Source of the DNA: CAZABP01 sp964483245
GTDB taxonomy: Bacteria; Planctomycetota; UBA1135; UBA2386
Assembly: GCA_964483245.1 (NCBI GenBank)
Contig: CAZABP010000017.1
Span: 22,350 to 86,349, forward strand
Length of the DNA: 64,000 nt
Direction of reading: 5' to 3'
Shown here: piece after piece, positions 1 to 7,355 of the stretch
Numbering within the stretch: the stretch's first letter is position 1
Layout of the letters: every line of letters begins with the position of its first letter
Notes under the pieces: generated by a model
Database searches by the model: none
Told to the model about the DNA's origin: nothing
Seen by the model: the letters and a program-made list of their open reading frames with translations, nothing else
Position numbers and translations under genes: made by a program

Positions 1-332
1 GGGACGAAAACGCTCCCGAACCCCCGGAGTACGTCTACGCCCCGTTCCGCTTCCCACTCGAAGGCCCCGGCCCCTGGACCATCCACGTCCCCGCCGGCCG
101 CGTGACGATCACTGTCTCCGACCAAAGCGGTCAAGCGCTCGCCGACTACGCGATCTACTACCGCACGCGTATGTGGGACCCTCGCACCCCCCAGCTCGAG
201 ATCCGCGGGCTGCACGCCGGCAAGCACCAGTTCGTGATCGCCGCGCGCGGCCACCGCACCTGCATCGCTGACCTCGCGCTCGCCGACGGCGAGCAACGCA
301 CGCTCACGATTCGCCTTCCGCCGCAGCAGTAG
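1..332 (+). CDS. C-terminal fragment of a protein with a carboxypeptidase-regulatory-like beta-domain
   Basis: The gene is cut by the window edge. Its reading frame is open from base 3 and ends at the TAG at 330-332. An internal ATG-like start at 102 is not needed, because the frame is open upstream and reads sensible residues (EYVYAPFRFPLEGPGPW). The last 75 or so residues look like a small all-beta domain of the carboxypeptidase-regulatory/PEGA kind: alternating strands, a GLHAGKHQFVIAARGH stretch typical of such folds, and a final strand LTIRLPP. Such domains usually sit at the end of exported proteins. The function of the whole protein cannot be read from this piece. It runs towards the protease gene on the other strand, with a REP-like palindrome between them. 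Confidence 0.6.
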   Translation, partial: DENAPEPPEYVYAPFRFPLEGPGPWTIHVPAGRVTITVSDQSGQALADYAIYYRTRMWDPRTPQLEIRGLHAGKHQFVIAARGHRTCIADLALADGEQRTLTIRLPPQQ

Positions 333-340
333 GGAGAGAT

Positions 341-389
341 GGAGTCTGACCCCATCCATCCCGTTTCGGGAGGCATGGAGTCAGACCCC
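341..389. repeat. REP-like compound palindrome, copy 1
   Basis: Two 13-base arms, GGAGTCTGACCCC (341-353) and GGAGTCAGACCCC (377-389), flank a CCCG-TTT-CGGG hairpin (360-370). Each arm is close to a 6+1+6 palindrome of the GGGGTC-N-GACCCC kind. The same arrangement occurs, inverted, at 46246-46294. It lies in the 64-base gap between two convergent genes, the usual place for REP elements. No RAYT (IS200-like) transposase is in the window. Confidence 0.65.
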
Positions 390-396
390 AACCCTC

Positions 397-1104
397 CTAC
401 TCCTCGCTCGAACCCCCGAGCAACCCTGCGCGCATCAGGAAGTACAGCAGCTCCACGACCGCGATCAGCGTCGCCGCGATGTAGGTGAACCCGGCCGCGT
501 ACAACGTCTTCCGCACACCGGTCATCTCTTCGCCGACGGCGATCCCGCTGCGGTCCAGGATCGCGATCGCGCGGCGCGACGCGTCGAACTCGACCGGCAG
601 CGTGACGACGTGGAACAGCACGGCGACGGCGAACAGCGCGATGCCGATGATGGCGAGCGGCTGGCTGGCGAGCAGCATGCCGATGAACAGCATCGGAAAC
701 GCCAGCGCGCTGCCGAACTGCACGACCGGCACGAGCGCGGCGCGCGCCCGCATCGGCTGGTAGGCCTGCGCGTGTTGGATCGCGTGTCCGACCTCGTGCG
801 CGGCGACGGCAGCGGCGGCAACGGAGCGCCCGCGCAGCACGTCTTCGGACAGCACGACGACGCGGCGCGTCGGGTCGTAGTGGTCACTCAACATGCCGGG
901 CACCGCCTCGATCGAGACGTTGTCGATCCCGGCGGCGCGCAGGATCCGCGCCGCGACCTCGGCCCCGGTCAGGCCGGAGCGGAGCGGCACGTCGTGATAC
1001 CTGGCGAAGGTCCCCTTGACCCGCATCTGCGCCCAGATGGCCAGCAGCAGGAAGGGACCGAGGAGGATGAAGTAGTACGGATCGAAGTACAGGAACCCGA
1101 GCAT
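397..1104 (-). CDS. membrane zinc metallopeptidase, YugP family
   Basis: A 235-residue membrane protease. A first membrane segment lies at about residues 9-25, the zinc motif HEVGH at 103-107, two more hydrophobic segments between about 121 and 168, then FDASRRA after Glu172 (probable third zinc ligand), and a last membrane segment near 205-225. This order and length match the YugP (Zn_peptidase_2) family, integral membrane enzymes whose substrates are mostly unknown. The ATG start gives a normal N-terminus. It is followed on the same strand only by the REP-like repeat and preceded 47 bases upstream by the RNA helicase gene, with which it may be co-transcribed. Confidence 0.88.
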   Translation of the reverse strand: MLGFLYFDPYYFILLGPFLLLAIWAQMRVKGTFARYHDVPLRSGLTGAEVAARILRAAGIDNVSIEAVPGMLSDHYDPTRRVVVLSEDVLRGRSVAAAAVAAHEVGHAIQHAQAYQPMRARAALVPVVQFGSALAFPMLFIGMLLASQPLAIIGIALFAVAVLFHVVTLPVEFDASRRAIAILDRSGIAVGEEMTGVRKTLYAAGFTYIAATLIAVVELLYFLMRAGLLGGSSEE

Positions 1105-1151
1105 CGTGGTTGGAATCCCTGCGCGCGTTTACGCCACGGCGCCGCAGGATT

Positions 1152-2588
1152 TCAACGGCGGCGCGGCAGCGTGACTTCGTACGGGATAGCGGTGCGCGGC
1201 GCCCGGGCGACGGCCGGTTCCGGCGCGCGCTGCGGGGCAGGGGCCGCCGGCTCGGCGGTGGCGGTGGCTTTCGCCGTGCGCGCGGGTTCGCGGGATTCGC
1301 GGGGTGCGCGGGACTCGCGGGGTTCGCTGGACTCGCGGTCACGGTCGGCACCTTGGCGGCGGCCACCGGAACGGTCGCGCTTGCCGCGCCCCTCGGACCG
1401 GCTGCCCTGCCCACGCTCGCGCGCAGGCGCCTCGCTGCGCTCACGGCGCGCGGCCGGCTCAGCCGGCCCAGCCGGCTCATCCGCCGCCACCTGGGCACCC
1501 GGCTTGCCGTTCACGCCGACGTGCTGCTGCACCTGCTTCAGGATGCCGGCATCCGCCTTGGTCACCAGCGACAGCGCCTTGCCGCTGGCGCCGGCGCGGC
1601 CGGTGCGCCCAACGCGGTGCACGTAGTCCTCGAGCGCGCGCGGCATGTCGCAGTTGACGACGAGCTCGATGTCGTCGACGTCGATCCCGCGCGCGGCGAC
1701 GTCGGTCGCGACGAGGCAGCGCAGGCGACCGCGGTCGAACTTCTGCAGGATGGTGTAGCGCGTCGACGCGTCCTTGTCGCCGTGGATGGAGTCGACGTCG
1801 AGGCCCATGCCTGCGAGCTTCTTGCCGAGCTGCTCGGCGCGGATCTTGGTCCGCACGAAGACGAGGATGCGGCCACGCTGCTCGCGCAGGAGCTTCCCCA
1901 GCGTCGCCAGCTTGGTCCCCTCGGTGACCTGCAGGAACTCGTGCGAGATCGTCTGCGCCGCCTGGCTGCGGCGGCCGACCTGGACGCGCGCGGCGTCCGG
2001 CACGAAGCGCGCGCAGAGATCCTCGATCTCCGGCGGGAACGTCGCGGAGAACAGGCAGGTCTGCCGCTCCTGCGGGCAGCGCAGCAGGATCTTGCGGATC
2101 TGCGGCATGAATCCCATGTCGAGCATGCGGTCGGCTTCGTCGAGGACGAGGACCTGCAAGCGGTCGAGCGTGAGGTTGCCGCGCTCGAGGTGGTCGATCA
2201 GACGACCGGGGCAGGCGACGAGCACGTCGAGCCCACGCTTGAACGCGGACTCCTGGATGCCGAGGCCGACACCGCCGAACGCGGTGCAGACGGCGAGGCC
2301 GGTCTTCTGGCCATACAGGCGCAGGCTCTCGGCGACCTGGACGCAGAGCTCACGGGTCGGAACGAGGATCAGGGCGCGCAGGCCCGGCTCGCCACCGGCG
2401 AGCTTGTGCAGGATCGGGAGTCCGAAGGCGGCGGTCTTCCCGCTGCCGGTCTGGCCGAGGCCGATCAGATTCTTGCCGCCGAGGATCAGCGGGATGGCCT
2501 GGCTCTGGATGTCGGTCGGCTGTGTGTAGCCGGCGAGACGGACTCCCTCGAGAACGGGCTTGGTCAGCCCGAGGGAAGCGAATGTCAC
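1152..2588 (-). CDS. DEAD-box ATP-dependent RNA helicase, RhlE-like
   Basis: A 478-residue RNA helicase of the cytoplasm. It has the Q-motif region at the start, Walker A GQTGSGKT at residues 45-52, DEAD at 150-153, SAT at 181-183, and motif VI HRVGRTGR at 324-331. These make both RecA-like halves complete. From about residue 375 the protein ends in a basic, low-complexity tail rich in R, E, S, G and P, with repeated ESREP-like units; such tails bind RNA. Enzymes of this group (RhlE, CsdA-like) unwind rRNA or mRNA structures in ribosome assembly and cold growth. The exact subtype is a judgement from general resemblance. The 239-base gap upstream could be a leader. Confidence 0.92.
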   Translation of the reverse strand: MTFASLGLTKPVLEGVRLAGYTQPTDIQSQAIPLILGGKNLIGLGQTGSGKTAAFGLPILHKLAGGEPGLRALILVPTRELCVQVAESLRLYGQKTGLAVCTAFGGVGLGIQESAFKRGLDVLVACPGRLIDHLERGNLTLDRLQVLVLDEADRMLDMGFMPQIRKILLRCPQERQTCLFSATFPPEIEDLCARFVPDAARVQVGRRSQAAQTISHEFLQVTEGTKLATLGKLLREQRGRILVFVRTKIRAEQLGKKLAGMGLDVDSIHGDKDASTRYTILQKFDRGRLRCLVATDVAARGIDVDDIELVVNCDMPRALEDYVHRVGRTGRAGASGKALSLVTKADAGILKQVQQHVGVNGKPGAQVAADEPAGPAEPAARRERSEAPARERGQGSRSEGRGKRDRSGGRRQGADRDRESSEPRESRAPRESREPARTAKATATAEPAAPAPQRAPEPAVARAPRTAIPYEVTLPRRR

Positions 2589-2827
2589 TACGAAATACCT
2601 TGGTTGAGTCTGAGATCGGGGTCGGTGCCCGCGTCGCGGGCGACCTGGGGATTCCCCGGGAGCATCGGCTCCTTCTGGAAGCTGCCTTGAGACGGCCCCC
2701 CTCGGGCCGGCTCTGCAACTCGATGTCGCGGAAGGCTACGCCGGATCAGGGGCTCCGGCAAGGCGGCCGATGATCCCAACCGGATCACGGGCGGCGCGCG
2801 CCTGACAGAATGGCGCGACTTTTCTCG
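2589..2827 (-). other. intergenic region, possible helicase leader
   Basis: A gap of 239 bases between the helicase start and the end of the FAD-oxidase gene, both on the minus strand. It contains several short GC-rich inverted repeats, for example GCCCG/CGGGC around 2628-2645 and CGGCCC/GGGCCG around 2694-2710. Long structured leaders are common upstream of cold-regulated DEAD-box helicases, but nothing in the bases proves this here, and I see no gene. Confidence 0.25.
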
Positions 2828-4252
2828 TCAGACCCCAGGGAGTCCGAGGCGGCGCGAGAGGTCGCTCTGCAGCAGGTTCTGCGGGTCGAACCGCGCCTTC
2901 AGCGCGCGGAACGCGGCCACGCGCTTGGGTCCGTGCACGCGCACGAACGACGACGCGTCGAGCACGGCGTCCTTGGCCCAGTAGAACCGCCCGCCTGCCT
3001 CGAGCACGGTCTCCGCCATGCGCTGGCAGTGCGCCCACAGCTCGGCACGCCGCCGCGCCGGCACGGCGAAGTCCATCGCCAGCGAGAACCCGTCCACGGC
3101 ATGCGTCATCAGGAACGGATCCGGCCGGTGCCGCTTCGACACCAACAGGTACGGCACGAGCCGCGCCCGCTGGCACGCCTCGAGCAGCGACCGGAACACG
3201 CGCGCCGCCGCCCCCGCCGGCACGAACGGCTGGAACTGGATCAGCCCACCCGGCCGGAACGCCCACTGCCACCTCGGCACGTAGTCGAGCAGGAAGTGGA
3301 ACGCCCCATGCGTCTGGAGATGGACCCCCGCCCGCTCCTCGCGCGACCCGGCGCGGAACTTCAGCGCGTTCACGAGCGGGATCGCACCCGCCTTCGTCGC
3401 GCACCACATGCCGGGCCAGATCCAACCCTTGGGCACGACGCCGAACAGCCTTGGCGGCACGTCCTGCCGCTCGGCGCGCAGCCACGCCTCCCCGTCCGGA
3501 TCCTCACCCGGCGCCAACTGATCCGCCCGGTGCAGCAGCCCGCGCCCGAGCGCCGCACCGCGCGCATGGGCATCGTGCCAGCCGACCAGGTAGTCCGCAC
3601 CCGCCGCGCGATGCTCCTCGATCAGCGCGAGCCCGTGCTCGAGATCGCGCACAACGATCCCCTGCACGTGCAGGCGCCCGGCGTGCACGCGTTTGAGCTG
3701 CAGCTCCAGTTCGACGAAGCAGCCGAGCATGCCGAACCCGCCGATCGCAGCGTGGAACAGCTCTGCGTTCCGTTCGCGATCGCATGCCAACGACTCCCCC
3801 GACGGCGTCGCCAACACGAACGAGCGCACGTGCTCGCCGAACGTTCCGACCGCGAAGTTGTTCTTCCCGTGCACGTTCATCGCCGCCGCGCCGCCGCAGG
3901 TGACCGCCATCGTCCCGGGCACGACCGGCGGCCAGAACCCATCCCCGATCGCCGCCCGCCACAGCTGCCCGATCGTCACTCCCGGCTCGACGCGGACGAC
4001 CCCGCGCTCGCGATCGAACGCGAGGATCCGATCCATCCCGGTCAGGTCCAGCGCGGCCCCACCATCGTTGGTCGTCGCATCGCCGTAGCTCCGCCCCGCG
4101 CCACGCAGCAGCAGTCCGCGCGGCCCACGCGCCGGCGCCGCCATCACCGCGAGCAGCTCGTCGCGCGTGCGCGGGCGCAGCACCTCGCTGATCCCCCGCA
4201 TCGCCATGCCGAAGCCGCGCAGCTCGCGGCGCTCCCAGCGCGGTCCACTCAC
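2828..4252 (-). CDS. FAD-dependent oxidase, DprE1-like
   Basis: A 474-residue FAD-linked oxidase. DprE1 oxidises the 2'-hydroxyl of polyprenylphosphoryl-ribose so that DprE2 can reduce it to the arabinose epimer. The FAD-binding PP-loop RGAGRSYGD is at residues 50-58 and the DprE1 signature MNVHGKNNFAVGTFGEHV at about 125-142. The C-terminal part (GFSLAMDF, then FYWAKDA) follows DprE1 closely: Lys427 matches the essential lysine 418 of the mycobacterial enzyme, while Ala392 stands where that enzyme has Cys387, the target of benzothiazinones. The GTG start overlaps the stop of the upstream reductase gene by four bases (GTGA), so the two are coupled. The native substrate is inferred, not shown. 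Confidence 0.85.
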   Translation of the reverse strand: MSGPRWERRELRGFGMAMRGISEVLRPRTRDELLAVMAAPARGPRGLLLRGAGRSYGDATTNDGGAALDLTGMDRILAFDRERGVVRVEPGVTIGQLWRAAIGDGFWPPVVPGTMAVTCGGAAAMNVHGKNNFAVGTFGEHVRSFVLATPSGESLACDRERNAELFHAAIGGFGMLGCFVELELQLKRVHAGRLHVQGIVVRDLEHGLALIEEHRAAGADYLVGWHDAHARGAALGRGLLHRADQLAPGEDPDGEAWLRAERQDVPPRLFGVVPKGWIWPGMWCATKAGAIPLVNALKFRAGSREERAGVHLQTHGAFHFLLDYVPRWQWAFRPGGLIQFQPFVPAGAAARVFRSLLEACQRARLVPYLLVSKRHRPDPFLMTHAVDGFSLAMDFAVPARRRAELWAHCQRMAETVLEAGGRFYWAKDAVLDASSFVRVHGPKRVAAFRALKARFDPQNLLQSDLSRRLGLPGV

Positions 4253-5001
4253 ACGTTCAAACGCCGGAACAGGAACGACGGCACGGCGCGGATCATCGCC
4301 ATCAGCGGCCGCCAGCGCGCCGGCACGTACGCAATCGCCGCGCGCCGGTGCACGGCGCGCAGCCCCAACTCGGCCGCGCGCTCAGCGCTCTGCAACCAGA
4401 ACAGACCCGGCACGCCCTTGGTCATCGCAGTGTCGACGAACCCGAACCGGAGCGTCGTGACCTGCACGCCACGCCGCCACAGCCGGTTGCGCAGCGACTC
4501 GAGATATGTGTCGAACGCCGCCTTCGACGCGCAGTAGGCCGGCCGCCCCATCCGCCCGCGATCCTGCGCGACGCTGCTGATCCCGACGATGCAGCCGTGC
4601 CCACGCTGCTGGAACCGCCGCGCCGCCGCGTTGCACCACGCGATCCCGCCCAGCGTGTTGACCTCGAACTGCGCGCGGTCCTTCGCCGTGTCGAACTCGT
4701 CGGGCGCGACCGGCAACAGCGAGCCGGCGACGTAGTGCAGCTCATCGACCGGGCCCAGTTCGCTCTCGATGACGTCGAACAACCGCTCGACACTCGCGTG
4801 GTCGCTGACATCGTGCGGATGGACCCACGCGCGCCGCTGCCCCGCCGCGCGATCGATCTCTGCCGCGAGCACCGCGAGCTCCGCCTCACGCCGCGCGAGC
4901 AACGCGACTGCGCGACCCTGACTTGCAATGCGTCGTGCAAACATTGCACCGATGCCGCTCGACGCGCCCACTACGATCACGCCTCCGCTTGGCCTGCGCA
5001 T
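4249..5001 (-). CDS. short-chain dehydrogenase, DprE2-like
   Basis: A 250-residue Rossmann-fold reductase. It has the NAD(P)-binding GASSGIGA at residues 12-19, a catalytic Ser and YCASK (Y-x3-K) near residues 150-155, and the C-terminal stretch RPLMAMIRAVPSFLFRRL, which resembles the DprE2 C-terminus (two membrane-hugging helices). DprE2 reduces the keto intermediate made by DprE1 to decaprenylphosphoryl-arabinose, the D-arabinofuranose donor. The gene precedes and overlaps the DprE1-like gene by four bases, the same order of function as the actinobacterial pair but with the reductase first. It is divergent from the winged-helix regulator, 118 bases away, which could control it. Confidence 0.82.
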   Translation of the reverse strand: MRRPSGGVIVVGASSGIGAMFARRIASQGRAVALLARREAELAVLAAEIDRAAGQRRAWVHPHDVSDHASVERLFDVIESELGPVDELHYVAGSLLPVAPDEFDTAKDRAQFEVNTLGGIAWCNAAARRFQQRGHGCIVGISSVAQDRGRMGRPAYCASKAAFDTYLESLRNRLWRRGVQVTTLRFGFVDTAMTKGVPGLFWLQSAERAAELGLRAVHRRAAIAYVPARWRPLMAMIRAVPSFLFRRLNV

Positions 5002-5119
5002 TGCTACCGGAGACTACCCGGGGCCGCAGCCCGGAGCGGCGGCAACCTTCGATCGAGATTTTCCGAGCACCACTGTTCCGGGGCCTGTGGCCCGTCCTAC
5101 CAGTTCTCCGAGTCCTCCC

Positions 5120-5425
5120 GTGAAGCACACCTCCTGGCAGTTCCTGAGCAATCACGGTTACGTCCTCCTGAGTCTCGGGCGCGATCCGGACGCACGGCTT
5201 CGCGACGTCGCGCGCCAAGTCGGGATCACCGAGCGCGCCGTGCAGAAGATCGTCGCCGACCTCGAAGAGGCCGGCTATGTGACGCGCACGCGGCAAGGCA
5301 GACGCAACCACTACGAAGTCCACCGGCACGCCAAGCTGCGCCACCCGCTGGAGCGCGAGAGCACGATCGAGGATCTGCTCGGCTTGCTCGAAGGCGCCCA
5401 CGAATCGCGCGCGGTCGGGGTCTGA
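5120..5425 (+). CDS. small winged-helix transcriptional regulator
   Basis: A 101-residue DNA-binding protein starting at GTG 5120. A longer open frame from 4928 would overlap the divergent reductase gene and has a non-protein-like, proline-rich start, so I reject it. The fold is a single winged helix: helix 1 TSWQFLSNHGYVLLSL, recognition helix GITERAVQKIVADLEEAGY at about residues 35-53, wing TRTRQGRRNHYEV, then RHPLERESTIEDLL. This composition is typical of a small MarR/ArsR-like family widespread in Actinobacteria and elsewhere, with no effector domain. It is divergent from the DprE-like pair and upstream of the hybrid kinase; either could be its target. Confidence 0.8.
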   Translation: MKHTSWQFLSNHGYVLLSLGRDPDARLRDVARQVGITERAVQKIVADLEEAGYVTRTRQGRRNHYEVHRHAKLRHPLERESTIEDLLGLLEGAHESRAVGV

Positions 5426-5465
5426 GCAGGCGCTGCTCGATGGATCGCGCCGGCCGTCCGGCCGG
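5424..5465 (+). terminator. two terminator-like hairpins after the regulator
   Basis: GAGCAG-GCG-CTGCTC (5424-5438) starts at the stop codon of the winged-helix gene. A second perfect hairpin, CCGGCC-GTCC-GGCCGG, follows at 5450-5465. Neither has a T-run, so intrinsic termination is uncertain. The remaining bases to 5550 show no gene. Confidence 0.35.
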
Positions 5466-5550
5466 GGTCCACGGCTGCGCCCGACCTGCGCGCGATCCGC
5501 TGCTCCGGTTTCCGCCCCTGCTCGCTTCGTTTACTAGTGCCTGCTGACGC

Positions 5551-7332
5551 ATGAAGCACGCTGCGCAGAAGCCGTGGGTCGGCCGGTCCGTCCTCGTGCT
5601 CTGCGCCACGGCCGCCGGCGCGTGCTTCCTCGCCGATCTGCTCGTGCCGAACACGGTCGCGATCGGGCTGCTGTACTCGTTCGTCGTGCTCGGCGCCGGC
5701 TGGAGCCGGGACCCGCGCAGCATCGTCGCCTTCGCCGGCATCGCAACGCTGCTGATCCTGCTCGGCTGGCTGCTCGAGCCCGCGACGACGCAGGTGTCGC
5801 TCGTCGGCGGCATCAACCGTGCGCTGGCGATCCTGCTGGTCTGGACGATCGCGGCGACGAACGTCGGCTGGCTCGGCACCGAACGCAGGCTCGACGCCGG
5901 GCAGGCGCTGCTTCGCACTGCGCACCGCCGCCAGAGCGAGTTCCTGGCCACGCTGTCGCACGAGCTGCGCAACCCGCTGTCGCCGCTGAGCACGGCGGTC
6001 GAGATCCTGCGCATGGGTCAACCGGATCCGGAGCTCGTCGCCGACAGCTGCCGCGTGATGCGCCGCCAGATCCAACACCTGACGCGGCTGCTCGACGACC
6101 TGCTGGATGCGTCGCGCCTGGAGCACGGGCGCATCCATCTGCGCAAGGCGCGCATCGAGCTGTCGCGCCTGCTGACCGAAGCCAGCGACGCGACCGGCCA
6201 CCTGGTCGAGCAGGCCGGCCACACGCTGTCGGTGTCGCTGCCGGCGGAGCCGGTCTACCTCGACGCCGACCCGGTCCGCCTGGTGCAGGTGTTCGGCAAC
6301 CTGCTCAGCAACGCGGCCAAATACACGCCGGAAGGCGGCCACATCCAGCTCGCAGCCGCGCGCCTGGATGGTGGCGTCCAGATCCGCGTCCGCGACGACG
6401 GGATCGGCATCGAGCCGGAGCGGATCGCGGAGATCTTCGAGATGTTCCAGCAGCTCGACCGCTCGCTCGAGACCGGATTCAGCGGACTCGGCATCGGGCT
6501 GACTCTGGTGAAGGCCCTGGTCGACCTGCACGGCGGCAGGATCGAAGTGCACAGCGAAGGGCGCGGCAAAGGCACCGAGTTCCGCGTCTGGCTGCCGGTG
6601 CTGCCGCCGAGTGACGCGCCGCCACCCGACCCGTTGGCCGAGGATCCGGCGACGACGGACTTCGGCGTGCGCCACCGCATCCTCGTCGTCGAGGACAACC
6701 CGGATGCTGCGTACACGCTCGCACGTCTGCTCGAGCTGCTCGGTCACGAAGTCCATGTCGCGCACGACGGACTCGCCGCGATGGAGGTCGCCGCGGAGGT
6801 CCACCCGCACGTGATCCTGCTCGACCTCGGTCTGCCGAAGCTGAACGGCTACGAGGTGGCGCGGCGCATCCGCGGCCGGCGCTGGGGTCGACCGATCCTG
6901 ATCGCCGCGCTGACCGGTTGGGGCCAGCAGAGCGACCGCCTGCGCACCAGCGAGGCGGGGTTCGATGCCCACCTCACCAAGCCGGCCGAACCAGCCGCGC
7001 TGCAGTCCGTGCTGACGCGCGTCGCCGCGCACGAGCCGGTGCCGGACTCCCCGGCGCGCTTCCAGTTCCGCGACCCGCGCCCCCGCACGCCGGCACCCGC
7101 GTCGACGGAGACCAACGGGAGCTCAGCTCCCCCCCCGCAGCTGCGCCGGATCGTGCACGACTTGCGTGGCGCGCTGAACGCCCTCGTCCTTCAGCTCCTG
7201 GTCCTGACCCAGCGCACGACCGACCGCGCCGACCTCCGCGAGCTCGTCGACGAAGCTCTGCTGTGCAGCCAGGAGCTGACCGGCCACATCGAGCGGCTGA
7301 CTCCCGAGCCCAAGCACGAGCCCAAGCCCTGA
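5551..7332 (+). CDS. hybrid sensor histidine kinase/response regulator with a second C-terminal H-box
   Basis: A 593-residue membrane-bound hybrid kinase. Hydrophobic segments cover about residues 13-77 and 90-105 (a short MASE-like membrane sensor). The phosphorylatable histidine is His137 in SHELRNPLSPL. The ATPase domain has NLLSNAAKYTP (N box, 250-260), DDGIGI (G1, 282-287) and GLGIGL (G2, 312-317). A receiver domain follows (about 375-490) with phospho-acceptor Asp425 and Lys477. After a proline-rich linker the protein ends in a helical segment with VHDLRGALNALVLQLLVL (His536), which looks like another H-box and has no ATPase domain behind it. No target gene can be named; the next gene is convergent. 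Confidence 0.9.
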   Translation: MKHAAQKPWVGRSVLVLCATAAGACFLADLLVPNTVAIGLLYSFVVLGAGWSRDPRSIVAFAGIATLLILLGWLLEPATTQVSLVGGINRALAILLVWTIAATNVGWLGTERRLDAGQALLRTAHRRQSEFLATLSHELRNPLSPLSTAVEILRMGQPDPELVADSCRVMRRQIQHLTRLLDDLLDASRLEHGRIHLRKARIELSRLLTEASDATGHLVEQAGHTLSVSLPAEPVYLDADPVRLVQVFGNLLSNAAKYTPEGGHIQLAAARLDGGVQIRVRDDGIGIEPERIAEIFEMFQQLDRSLETGFSGLGIGLTLVKALVDLHGGRIEVHSEGRGKGTEFRVWLPVLPPSDAPPPDPLAEDPATTDFGVRHRILVVEDNPDAAYTLARLLELLGHEVHVAHDGLAAMEVAAEVHPHVILLDLGLPKLNGYEVARRIRGRRWGRPILIAALTGWGQQSDRLRTSEAGFDAHLTKPAEPAALQSVLTRVAAHEPVPDSPARFQFRDPRPRTPAPASTETNGSSAPPPQLRRIVHDLRGALNALVLQLLVLTQRTTDRADLRELVDEALLCSQELTGHIERLTPEPKHEPKP

Positions 7333-7348
7333 CGCGGGTGCCCCCGCG
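7333..7348. terminator. hairpin between convergent genes
   Basis: CGCGGG-TGCC-CCCGCG begins directly after the stop of the kinase gene and ends 7 bases before the stop of the patatin gene. It could end transcription from both sides. There is no T-run. Confidence 0.4.
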
Positions 7349-7355
7349 ACCGCGG

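Noticed and set aside
1290..1350. Short repeat cluster near 1300
   Set aside because: It is coding: repeated E-S-R-x-P units in the helicase tail, not an array of CRISPR or regulatory kind.
610..2690. Two long plus-strand frames over protease and helicase genes
   Set aside because: Both are antisense to genes with HEVGH and DEAD motifs; the frames have no domain character.
5311..7032. 573-codon minus frame across the hybrid kinase
   Set aside because: It is antisense to a clear kinase with all its motifs; composition is Arg/Gln-rich and domain-free.
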